Origin: Candidatus Doudnabacteria bacterium RIFCSPHIGHO2_01_48_18
GTDB taxonomy: Bacteria; Patescibacteriota; Doudnabacteria; UBA920; 2-01-FULL-46-14
NCBI GenBank assembly: GCA_001777515.1
Contig: MFEF01000031.1
Coordinates: 1 to 42,476, forward strand
Direction of reading: 5' to 3'
DNA: 42,476 nt
Positions 36,027 to 42,476 of this stretch are shown here, piece after piece. Below the pieces are notes generated by a model that had not been told where the DNA came from, ran no database searches, and saw nothing but the letters and a program-made list of their open reading frames with translations. Numbering within the stretch: the first letter of the stretch is position 1; each line of letters opens with the position of its first letter. The translations under genes were made by a program, and so were the position numbers.

Positions 36027-37238
36027 ATGACAGCATTTAGCTATCGGGCGAAAGATAAAAGCGGAGAAATCAAATCAGGCACTATTGATGCCGCATCTGT
36101 CGTGAAAGCTGCGGAAGCTCTGCACGGCGCTGGTTTGACGGTTCTGGACTTGGCTCCGGAAGCCAAAGGGGGCTTTAATATTGATCAATATTTAAGCTTT
36201 TTAAATCATGTTTCCAAAAAAGAAATCGTCATTTTTTCTAGGCAGCTCGCGACATTGATTAACGCCAAGGTCCCGATTATTCAAGCCTTTGAGATTCTGC
36301 TGTCACAAATCACCAATAGGGCACTGAAGAACGCGATCGCGGAAATGATGAATGACATTGAGGGCGGCAAGAGTCTATCCGAAGCGGTGGCGGTTTTTCC
36401 CCACATTTTTTCCGATCTCTATGTCAATCTGGTGAAATCGGGCGAATTATCCGGAACGCTCGACCAGTCCCTGGTTTATTTGGCAAATCAGCAGGAAAAA
36501 GACTATGAACTGACCAGCAAGATCAGAGGAGCCATGACTTACCCGATTTTTATCGTGTCCGCGATTTTGATTGTTGGCGCGCTGATGTTCGTATTTGTGT
36601 TGCCCCAAATGATCGGCGTGCTCAAGGAGGCGGACGTAGAGCTTCCAGTAACCACGAAAATTCTGATTTTTGTTACGGATGTTCTTCAAAACTATTGGGG
36701 CCTTATTTTTGCGCTGACAATCGGCCTCGGCGTTGGCAGCCAGTTCTATATTCGGAGTTCCGGAGGAAGAATCGTTTGGGACCATATCAAGCTCAAATTG
36801 CCCGTATTTGGCAAGCTTTTTCGCAATATTTACATGAACCGATTCGCGAGAAATCTTTCGACCCTGGTCGAGGGAGGCATCCCCATCGTTCAAGCTCTGA
36901 AAACCGTGGCGGAGATCGTTGGCAACATGGTTTATAAACAGATTATTCTCGAGGCCGCTTCTGAGGTTGAAACCGGTAAATCGATTGCCACGGTGTTTGT
37001 GGCAAGGCCGGAGATCCCCGCAATCGTCACCCAAATGGTCAGGGTCGGGGAACAAACTGGAACGCTGCATGAAATTCTCGGCAAGCTCGCGGATTTTTAT
37101 GACAAAGAGGTCGCCAACACTCTTGGCACGCTTACCACTTTACTGGAACCGATTATTATGATGCTTTTGGGGCTCGCGGTCGCGGTCATGGTTGCAGGAA
37201 TTTTGCTTCCGATTTATAATTTAGCTAGTGTTCAATAA
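36027..37238 (+). CDS. pilC: PilC, inner-membrane platform protein
   Basis: The 403-residue protein has two GspF/PilC domains. The first (about 48-170) has FSRQLATLINAKVPIIQAFE and the second (about 255-375) has FARNLSTLVEGGIPIVQALK. Three membrane helices separate and close them (about 170-193, 222-240 and 373-397). It couples motor ATPases to the pilin pool. The length matches the family (about 400). Confidence 0.94.
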   Translation: MTAFSYRAKDKSGEIKSGTIDAASVVKAAEALHGAGLTVLDLAPEAKGGFNIDQYLSFLNHVSKKEIVIFSRQLATLINAKVPIIQAFEILLSQITNRALKNAIAEMMNDIEGGKSLSEAVAVFPHIFSDLYVNLVKSGELSGTLDQSLVYLANQQEKDYELTSKIRGAMTYPIFIVSAILIVGALMFVFVLPQMIGVLKEADVELPVTTKILIFVTDVLQNYWGLIFALTIGLGVGSQFYIRSSGGRIVWDHIKLKLPVFGKLFRNIYMNRFARNLSTLVEGGIPIVQALKTVAEIVGNMVYKQIILEAASEVETGKSIATVFVARPEIPAIVTQMVRVGEQTGTLHEILGKLADFYDKEVANTLGTLTTLLEPIIMMLLGLAVAVMVAGILLPIYNLASVQ

Positions 37239-37296
37239 CGCGGATTAATATCTGTGGATATCTATTCCGTTCCCTTGAGAGGGGGTGAAACAAAAA

Positions 37297-37839
37297 GTGA
37301 AAGCAATCCATAATTTACGAAAGAGCAAAGGTTTTACTTTGATCGAACTTTTGGTTGTTATTGCCATCATTGGTATTCTGGCAGCGGTGGTATTGGTCTC
37401 ACTTAACAGCGCCCGCGCCAAATCACGCGACGCCAAGCGCCTCTCTGATGTCCGCCAAATTCAAACCGCTTTGGAACTGTTCTTCAACGATAACAATCGT
37501 TATCCAGACGAAGACACGACCGCAGGCGTATTGAGCCCAGTCATGGCCGCGGAAGGCACGACTCCGGCCGTTGCTCCGTTCAACACGCTCCTTTCGGCCT
37601 GGCCAACTTCGCCGACGCCGGCTGATTCAACGACTGGCGAGTGCGGGACCTCTGGCACAGCGCCGTCAGCGATAACAGCTTCGACCAACGCCTATACCTA
37701 TTGGGGTATGGACGCGGCAGGCGCGGCTGATACAAGCGACCCGGCATCATATCGTATAACGTTCTGTCTTGGAGCCGCTACTGGCGGTTACCCGGCAAAC
37801 GAACTCATTGCTAGCCCATCTGGTATTATCCAGAACTAG
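37297..37839 (+). CDS. Type IV pilin, probably the major subunit
   Basis: I start at the second GTG (37297); GAGAGGGGGTGA (37277-37288) is then at a good distance. The first GTG (37285) lies inside that site. The leader [11 protein letters not shown] is cut before [20 protein letters not shown], with Glu at +5. The rest is an N-terminal helix with [20 protein letters not shown] and a globular head with C-terminal cysteines. This is the standard Patescibacteria pilin layout. The abundant Ala/Thr in the head suggests surface exposure. Confidence 0.88.
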   Translation: MKAIHNLRKSKGFTLIELLVVIAIIGILAAVVLVSLNSARAKSRDAKRLSDVRQIQTALELFFNDNNRYPDEDTTAGVLSPVMAAEGTTPAVAPFNTLLSAWPTSPTPADSTTGECGTSGTAPSAITASTNAYTYWGMDAAGAADTSDPASYRITFCLGAATGGYPANELIASPSGIIQN

Positions 37840-37854
37840 TATTGAATGTAGATT

Positions 37855-37877
37855 CTCCCCCGCGAAAAACGGGGGAG
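37855..37877 (+). terminator. GC hairpin after the first pilin gene
   Basis: CTCCCCCG and CGGGGGAG are exact complements around CGAAAAA. The next bases are GGTTCTATG, not a T-run, so it may stabilise the pilin mRNA end rather than stop transcription. Confidence 0.45.
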
Positions 37878-37928
37878 GGTTCTATGTTGAATATGGTGAA
37901 CAGCGTATAGCGCTTTGGCGTAAAGCTT

Positions 37929-38465
37929 ATGAAACAAAAAAAATCCATACCCTATCCCCTAAATCCTAAACGCTACCCAGGCTTTACCCAAGCACCAGCT
38001 TTTAGTAAAAGTGGTGCTGGGTTTACTCTTATTGAGCTTTTGGTGGTCGTGGCCATTATTGGCCTCATGGCTTCGATCCTCACCATTGGCCTGACTGAAC
38101 AGCGCCGGCGCGCTCGTGACGCCAAGCGTATTTCTGACCTGAAACAGATCAAATCAGGCATGGATATTTTTTTTGATAATGCCAGCGGCTACCCGAATGT
38201 CAGCGGCTGGGTAACCGGCAGCACCCTGAGCTGCGGTCCGATACAAATATTGTATATTCCGGCAGATCCTGGCGCGCCGGTTCACAACTATCAATATGCT
38301 CACACTGGCGGTCCGGTGACAGGCTGCGGCTTTAACAACCTTGGGCGGGCTTACACTTTGACCTTTTTCATGGAACGCATCAACGGTTTTTATATTATGG
38401 ATGAAGATGGCGTGGTAAGATCGCAAGCCACTGGCGACGTAGTTTCGGTCGATAGCTTGCTCTAG
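37929..38465 (+). CDS. Type IV pilin-like protein with long leader
   Basis: The 178-residue protein has a 31-residue leader before the cleavage site [23 protein letters not shown]. The leader is encoded by repeat-like sequence: CCCTATCCCCTAAATCC and an inverted pair of CCCAAGCACCAGC and GTGGTGCTGGG. After the hydrophobic helix comes EQRRRARDAKRISDLKQIK and a head domain with two Cys pairs. No ribosome binding site precedes the ATG. It is probably a minor pilin. Confidence 0.85.
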   Translation: MKQKKSIPYPLNPKRYPGFTQAPAFSKSGAGFTLIELLVVVAIIGLMASILTIGLTEQRRRARDAKRISDLKQIKSGMDIFFDNASGYPNVSGWVTGSTLSCGPIQILYIPADPGAPVHNYQYAHTGGPVTGCGFNNLGRAYTLTFFMERINGFYIMDEDGVVRSQATGDVVSVDSLL

Positions 38466-38467
38466 AA

Positions 38468-39226
38468 ATGGCACTAGTGTCTTTCGTCTTTGGTCTCATC
38501 GTTGGCAGTTTTCTTAACGCTCTTATTTATCGTCTCGGCTCGTGCTCGAGATCGATTTTTGACAAAGACTCCGTTTGTCCAAAATGTCAGCACGTTCTGG
38601 CCTGGTCAGACCTCATCCCAGTGGTGAGTTTTTTTTTGCTGGGAGGAAAATGCCGGTACTGCAGAAAAAAAATCTCCCGGCAATACCCCCTAGTTGAGCT
38701 GGCAACCGGGACAATTTTTTTGTTGATAGCTCAAAATTTTCAATTTTCAATTTTCAATTTTCAATTTTTAGCGCAACTAGTCTTCGCTTGCTTTCTGATC
38801 GTTATTTTCGTCTATGATCTCAAGCATTATTTGATTCTGGATAAGGTCGTGCTTCCAGCGGCGATTCTGGCCGCTGCTTATCAGCTTATAGCAGGCCAGC
38901 TTTTAAATGGATTTTACGGCGCACTCATTCTTTCCGGTTTTTTTTGGATTTTGTATTTGCTGTCCCGCGGCCGCGCTATCGGCTTTGGCGACGTGAAGCT
39001 TGGTGTTTTTTTGGGACTCCTCGTCCCGTTTCCGCAAACCATTGCCCTGTTTTTTCTTTCTTACATGTCGGGGGCAGTTGTATCAATTATCTTGATGGCC
39101 ATCGGAGTTAAATCCCTCAAAGATCGTTTGCCTTTCGGAACATTTTTAACTTTCGCGGCATTTGTTGCTATGCTTTGGGGAGAAGAGTTCATTTCCTGGT
39201 ATTTTTATCAAATCGGGATAAGGTAG
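38468..39226 (+). CDS. pilD: PilD, prepilin peptidase/methyltransferase
   Basis: The 252-residue protein has eight helices. The cytoplasmic zinc loop carries CPKC and CRYC (about residues 37-65), and the two catalytic aspartates lie in VYDLKH and GFGDVKLG. It cleaves prepilin leaders at the Gly-Phe site and N-methylates the new end. A run of TTTTCAA repeats encodes part of a membrane segment (QNFQFSIFNFQFLA). It begins 2 nt after the pilin stop. Confidence 0.93.
   Translation: MALVSFVFGLIVGSFLNALIYRLGSCSRSIFDKDSVCPKCQHVLAWSDLIPVVSFFLLGGKCRYCRKKISRQYPLVELATGTIFLLIAQNFQFSIFNFQFLAQLVFACFLIVIFVYDLKHYLILDKVVLPAAILAAAYQLIAGQLLNGFYGALILSGFFWILYLLSRGRAIGFGDVKLGVFLGLLVPFPQTIALFFLSYMSGAVVSIILMAIGVKSLKDRLPFGTFLTFAAFVAMLWGEEFISWYFYQIGIR
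38735..38770 (+). repeat. TTTTCAA tandem repeat inside pilD
   Basis: TTTTCAA occurs about five times in tandem, in frame with pilD, encoding QFSIFNFQF. The family resembles A/T-rich repeats seen at 40108-40140. It adds hydrophobic residues to a membrane helix without breaking the gene. Confidence 0.6.
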
Positions 39227-39242
39227 GCTACGAACTACGAAT

Positions 39243-39824
39243 ATGTTACGAAAATACGAAAAAAACAAGAGAAGGATTGTGCATAGATTTCGTACTTTCG
39301 TATTGTTTCGTAATTTCGCCGCCAATAAGGGATTCACTCTGCTTGAGATGTTGATTGTGGTCGCCGTCACCGCGCTGTTGGCCGCCATTATAGCGCTCAA
39401 TTTTCAAAACATGAGAGCGTCAGAAGAACTCAACTCCGCGAGACTTGATTTCATCTCGAAAATGCGGGAAATCCAAGGCAATATTTTGACTGGAACCAAT
39501 GTCGGAACCGCTTCTACCGCTGACGAATACCGGGTTTCGATAGGCCAGGGGATACAACCAAGCTATCAAATATACTATACGATTGACGGAACAGAACAGC
39601 CGCTGGAAACCATTAGGCTGAGCCAAAATATCTCGACAGCGATTTATGTCGACGGCGCGCTGGATAGCGGCAGTTTTGATATCAGGCTCATATCGCCTTA
39701 TGGCGTCATTCTCGCTGATAACCAGCAGAATCGGGTTGTCGAGTTTCGTTTAACCCATACCAGGTCTAATGTAACAAAGAGAGTAATAGTGGATGGCATT
39801 TCGGGACGGATTACCACTCAATAA
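39243..39824 (+). CDS. GspH/FimT-like minor pilin
   Basis: The 193-residue protein has a 30-residue leader, then NKG|FTLLEMLIVVAVTALLAAI with Glu at +5. It continues as a GspH-like fold with SARLDFISKMREIQGNILTG. The leader is encoded by TACGAA-type repeats (TTACGAAAATACG and TTTCGTACTTTCG, which are complementary in part). It closes the pilus cluster and overlaps the convergent NiSOD peptidase gene by 14 nt. Confidence 0.82.
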   Translation: MLRKYEKNKRRIVHRFRTFVLFRNFAANKGFTLLEMLIVVAVTALLAAIIALNFQNMRASEELNSARLDFISKMREIQGNILTGTNVGTASTADEYRVSIGQGIQPSYQIYYTIDGTEQPLETIRLSQNISTAIYVDGALDSGSFDIRLISPYGVILADNQQNRVVEFRLTHTRSNVTKRVIVDGISGRITTQ

Positions 39825-40107
39825 CTCGGCCGATCACATTCTTTAATGCGATTTGGCCCAGCGACCGGCTATCGAGGCTATCCAGACTATTGTCACCAAG
39901 AAGAGTTAGATAATCGCCTTGAACCGCGGCTACTCTTTTGCATAGCCGCTGGGTTTTGTTAGCGGGGTTTTGAAAGACTATAACATCTCCCGTTGCTGGA
40001 CCCCGCAGTAAATAAGCCCACTGGTTTATAAAAAACAACTGCCCATCTTTTATCAGCGGCAGCATGGAATGGCCTTTTATCCTAACTATTTTTAGCGGCC
40101 AGCTCAT
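39811..40107 (-). CDS. sodX: Nickel-SOD maturation peptidase (S26 family)
   Basis: The 98-residue protein is an S26-type peptidase: catalytic S14 in GHSMLP and K57 in CKRVAAVQGD, with GDNSLDSLDSRSLG as the closing box. Small S26 peptidases next to NiSOD genes (SodX) remove the short propeptide so that His-1 is free to bind nickel. It lies 33 nt after sodN in the same direction. It has no membrane helix, unlike signal peptidase I. Confidence 0.85.
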   Translation of the reverse strand: MSWPLKIVRIKGHSMLPLIKDGQLFFINQWAYLLRGPATGDVIVFQNPANKTQRLCKRVAAVQGDYLTLLGDNSLDSLDSRSLGQIALKNVIGRVIEW

Positions 40108-40140
40108 AAATTTTCAATTTGAAAATTAAAACATTGAAAA

Positions 40141-40557
40141 TTATTTCTTAGTCTCTGAAAAGATGTGCCCTATCTCGTGAACCGCTTCCTGTAATTCTTT
40201 CGCAGTCTGCATGTTGATTTCCTGCTTGTTTTTGGAGGCGAGTTTGCAGGCTTTCCAGATTTGTTCGTGAAGGTCCGGGTACTTTTCGAGGTGCGCAGGT
40301 TTGAAATAGTCGGTCCAGAGGATCAGGATCTCGCGTTTGCAGAGTTCGGCATGCTGTTCTTTGACCAGGATCATGCGCGTGAGGCTGTTGTGATAAGCAA
40401 GAAACTTTTCTTTTTCCGAATGGTGCGGCGGCTCGCCCAGTTCAGCAATTTTTTCATTCATTTTGACCACGGTGTCAGCCGCTATTTGCGACGGGTGGTC
40501 GGAATAGATCCCGCAGGGGATATCGCAATGCGCGTACACGGTTTCGATTAATTTCAT
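40141..40557 (-). CDS. sodN: Nickel superoxide dismutase
   Basis: The 138-residue protein carries the NiSOD nickel hook: after propeptide MKLIETVYA comes H10-C11-D-I-P-C15-G-I-Y, matching H-C-x-x-P-C-G-x-Y. The rest is the four-helix bundle (KFLAYHNSLTRMILVKEQHA and ELQEAVHEIGHIF). It converts superoxide to oxygen and peroxide in the cytoplasm. The maturation peptidase gene follows. AAAGGA precedes the ATG and the promoter lies between it and the divergent DsbA-like gene. Confidence 0.94.
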   Translation of the reverse strand: MKLIETVYAHCDIPCGIYSDHPSQIAADTVVKMNEKIAELGEPPHHSEKEKFLAYHNSLTRMILVKEQHAELCKREILILWTDYFKPAHLEKYPDLHEQIWKACKLASKNKQEINMQTAKELQEAVHEIGHIFSETKK

Positions 40558-40589
40558 AGAATGTGTCCTTTCAGCTATAATATTAACAT
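40558..40589. promoter_or_regulatory. Divergent promoter region, sodN and DsbA-like
   Basis: Only 32 nt separate the start codons. A perfect TATAAT (40576-40581) on the plus strand ends 8 nt before the DsbA-like ATG, which would give an almost leaderless mRNA. A clear -35 box is lacking. The minus-strand promoter for sodN must overlap, but I cannot place it. Confidence 0.5.
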
Positions 40590-41294
40590 ATGGAAGATTC
40601 AGAAAACAATCAGCAGTCGAGCCAAAATTTTGTCGCTAAATACGGCATTCCCCTGTCCATTTTGCTCGGGATGTCGATCATCGCTCTTTCCATATATGCG
40701 TCGTTTGGGATGCAAGGCGGCCGCTATCCGGCCGTAGAGGGCGTACAGCGCATAGATGTCAGCGCTGACGATGACGCTATTTTGGGAAATGAAAACGCTC
40801 CTGTAACGATCATCGAATTTTCCGATTTTCAATGTCCATTTTGCCGTAAATTATGGCGCGAGACTTTGCCGCAGCTCAAGAGCCAGTATATTGATACTGG
40901 CAAAGCAAAATTCGTCTATCGCGATTATCCGCTATCCTCGCTGCATCCGAGTGCCCAAAAAGCCGCGGAGGCAGCGGAGTGCGCCGGCGATCAGGGCAAA
41001 TATTGGGAAATGCATGACAAAATGTTTGAGCAGCAAGACAAGCAGGGAGAAAATACGGTGGAGTTTTCCGTTGCGGACATAAAAACCTGGGCCGGGCAAA
41101 TTGGTCTTGATAAGGCTGCGTTTGATAGCTGTCTTGATGGCAGCAAATATCAGGCCGAGGTGGAAAAAGATGCCTCAGACGCGATCGCAGCCGGGCTCAC
41201 CGGCACGCCTGGGACGATTGTGAATGGCAGACTCTTGAGAGGATCCCAGCCATTTGAAGCATTCAAAGCGGTAATCGAAGAGGAACTGCGTTGA
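40590..41294 (+). CDS. DsbA-like membrane-anchored thiol oxidase
   Basis: The 234-residue protein has one membrane helix (about 19-40) and a thioredoxin-fold domain with C82-P-F-C85 in FQCPFCRK. The cis-Pro loop GTPGTIVNGRLL and the helical insert are as in DsbA/Com1-like proteins. C126 and C163 may form a second disulfide. It would oxidise exported proteins such as pilins, and be recharged by the VKOR fusion at 10671. Its gene is divergent from sodN. Confidence 0.9.
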   Translation: MEDSENNQQSSQNFVAKYGIPLSILLGMSIIALSIYASFGMQGGRYPAVEGVQRIDVSADDDAILGNENAPVTIIEFSDFQCPFCRKLWRETLPQLKSQYIDTGKAKFVYRDYPLSSLHPSAQKAAEAAECAGDQGKYWEMHDKMFEQQDKQGENTVEFSVADIKTWAGQIGLDKAAFDSCLDGSKYQAEVEKDASDAIAAGLTGTPGTIVNGRLLRGSQPFEAFKAVIEEELR

Positions 41295-41350
41295 CGCGCC
41301 GGATTTTTTTCACAATCGCGAAGCTGTTCCGGCCAGTGTTGTGGTGATGG

Positions 41351-41386
41351 GTGAAAATAGTTTTTCACCTGCGGAAATGGTATAAT
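41351..41386 (+). promoter_or_regulatory. Promoter with palindrome, ahead of the last gene
   Basis: TATAAT at 41381-41386 is a good -10 box. GTGAAAATAGTTTTTCAC (41351-41368), a near-perfect palindrome, covers the place of the -35 box and may be an operator. A clear -35 box is absent. Confidence 0.45.
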
Positions 41387-41410
41387 TACCAAGTCAGGCA
41401 GGAATTGCCT

Positions 41411-42364
41411 ATGGAAGAATTTTCTTCAGGAAACAAAAATCTAATCGACCAGGCAAAAAGTGAAACAGGTGGCAATATAACTCAGGTTGCCGGTTTTGTT
41501 TTTTTGGCGATTGTCGCGCTGTTTTATTTTTTTGCTGAGATGCAAGCGGGAAGCAAGCAGGCAGAGATTCTCGATAACCAAGAAGGTGTTATCCGGAAAA
41601 AAATGATAAACAGCCCGAACCTTGAACAGGCAAAAAAAAATTTATCAATCTTCAATCCATGCGGAGAGCGCGTAGAACTCTCCTGGCCGCTGGTCAGCGA
41701 TTCCACACAATATAATGTTTATCGCAGCAGGCAAGCCCGCGCGGGCAGTTTCAGTTTGTCAGATTATGACCAAATCGCTCAGCTTTCCGGAACGAGTAAT
41801 AGTTATACTGACGCTCCATCGGTCGGCGCATCATATTCCTACGTGATTTCGAGCATGAACAATGGTCAAGAAGCAGAGCCGCTTTACAGCGGCATCGCTT
41901 TCAACGAGATTTGCAAGCCCGCGATCATCGGGGTCATGACTATATTGACAGTCAATGACATAGCTTATATCAATCAGAATATCCACAATGATGACCAGGT
42001 GAAAATTCGGCTTACTTTCGGCAACACCGGCTCGGCTACCGCGAGTAATGTCCACATAGAGCACTCTGTCATCAAAAACATGTCTTACCTGCCCGGTACA
42101 GCTGTGGGAAGCGCGCCGAATAACGTTCTCCCCGAAGGCGGTTACAACCCGGTTGTCTGGAACGAGTCCCGGGATCTGGGGGACAAAACCACAGACGGAA
42201 AAAATTGGCATATAGATTTTCAGGCCAGGGTTTACAGTCATTCGCTCCAGCCGGTAGATACGTTCGCCGACAAGACCGTAATTTATTACGATGGCGGGAG
42301 CGCTGTAGTAAATGGGGGGCCGTGGTTGCTGCGGACTGGCAAGGCCAGGATACCATATCGTTAA
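41411..42364 (+). CDS. Membrane-anchored protein with fibronectin-like domain
   Basis: I start at the ATG at 41411 (MEEFSSGNKN); the frame is open from 41351 but that GTG lies within the promoter. The 317-residue product has one membrane helix (about 26-44), a linker, a fibronectin type III-like domain (about 86-165: CGERVELSWPLVSDSTQYNVYR to YSYVISSMNNG) and a DUF11-like beta domain (about 178-300: VKIRLTFGNTGSATASNVHI). The domains face outside and may bind surfaces or partner proteins. It does not look truncated. Confidence 0.72.
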   Translation: MEEFSSGNKNLIDQAKSETGGNITQVAGFVFLAIVALFYFFAEMQAGSKQAEILDNQEGVIRKKMINSPNLEQAKKNLSIFNPCGERVELSWPLVSDSTQYNVYRSRQARAGSFSLSDYDQIAQLSGTSNSYTDAPSVGASYSYVISSMNNGQEAEPLYSGIAFNEICKPAIIGVMTILTVNDIAYINQNIHNDDQVKIRLTFGNTGSATASNVHIEHSVIKNMSYLPGTAVGSAPNNVLPEGGYNPVVWNESRDLGDKTTDGKNWHIDFQARVYSHSLQPVDTFADKTVIYYDGGSAVVNGGPWLLRTGKARIPYR

Positions 42365-42476
42365 CCGGACCATTTTTCTATTGGCAAAAGGGTATTACCA
42401 GTCAAATGGTACGGTGCTTAATCGTTCTAGTAAGGAAATCATTGGGTGAACTAAACATTTGGGGTGAGGAAAATCT
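42365..42476. other. Right edge, no complete gene
   Basis: No complete reading frame is present. A GTG near 42464 could begin a gene that continues beyond the window (reading MRKI), but there is too little sequence to judge. Confidence 0.3.

Noticed and set aside
1-42476. Alternative genetic code with TGA as tryptophan or glycine (as in some CPR groups)
   Set aside because: Several genes end correctly at TGA (methyltransferase, DsbA-like, the 6703 gene), no conserved domain is interrupted by in-frame TGA, and Trp and Gly codons are normal.

Overview
The window looks like a chromosomal segment of a Candidate Phyla Radiation (Patescibacteria) bacterium read with the standard code. Grounds: many tiny hypothetical proteins, a compact patescibacterial-style type IV pilus cluster with a response regulator inside it, stand-alone tRNA genes, abundant small palindromic and A-rich repeats that enter genes, several promoters with almost no leader, and no mobile-element transposase. 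This placement is an inference from gene content. No rRNA or ribosomal-protein gene is present to test it.

Layout. (1) 0.85-4.7 kb: a G+C-rich cassette with the four parts of a bacterial ubiquitin-like conjugation pathway: an E2-like protein with a UBC-type HV..G..C motif, a JAMM/JAB peptidase with a complete metal motif, a ThiF-type E1, and a beta-grasp protein carrying a Rho-N/SAP-like tail. This is the most unusual system in the window. (2) 4.7-10.6 kb: an accessory zone with small ORFs, frameshifted gene remnants, a PIN/AbrB toxin-antitoxin pair bounded by a 19-bp direct repeat, a methyltransferase, and two of three identical 98-bp MITE-like elements (7077, 9531, 19043), each flanked by TTTA. 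(3) 10.6-12.6 kb: a thiol-oxidation set (VKOR-thioredoxin, CcdA-like, DoxX-like). (4) 12.6-19.4 kb: DEAD-box helicase with a possible leader attenuator, a membrane-tethered trehalose-6-phosphate synthase, a TrmB-type regulator, a YjbQ protein and small membrane proteins. (5) 19.4-28.3 kb: redox and metal genes, including an SDR, a PNPOx-like protein, a VIT1/CCC1-like transporter, DoxX, a truncated NDH-2, a cupredoxin/beta-propeller, a second CcdA-like protein ending in an ATP-cone-like domain, a CsoR-like repressor, a double DUF305 protein and a CopB-type P1B ATPase. (6) 28.4-30.0 kb: small genes with tRNA-Ile(GAT) and tRNA-Ala(TGC). (7) 30.1-39.8 kb: type IV pilus genes pilM, pilN, pilO, a PilP-like gene, pilB, a receiver protein, pilT, pilC, two pilins, pilD and a third pilin. 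(8) 39.8-42.4 kb: a nickel superoxide dismutase with its maturation peptidase on the minus strand, then a DsbA-like oxidoreductase and a membrane-anchored fibronectin-like protein.

How they fit together. The VKOR, CcdA-like, DsbA-like, copper and NiSOD genes suggest a cell that forms disulfides in extracytoplasmic proteins and copes with copper and superoxide. The pilus genes suggest attachment or DNA uptake. The ubiquitin-like cassette is tightly packed (1-nt gap, then a 19-nt overlap, then a 423-nt structured gap before the beta-grasp gene), so its four products probably act together; its target is unknown.

Recurrent architecture. Long exact inverted arms (11-13 bp, 40-80 nt apart) bracket the pilN leader, the pilC leader, tRNA-Ala and the leader of the YjbQ gene. 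Separately, known-looking repeat families have entered coding sequence in frame in copB, pilD and the cleaved leaders of two prepilins.
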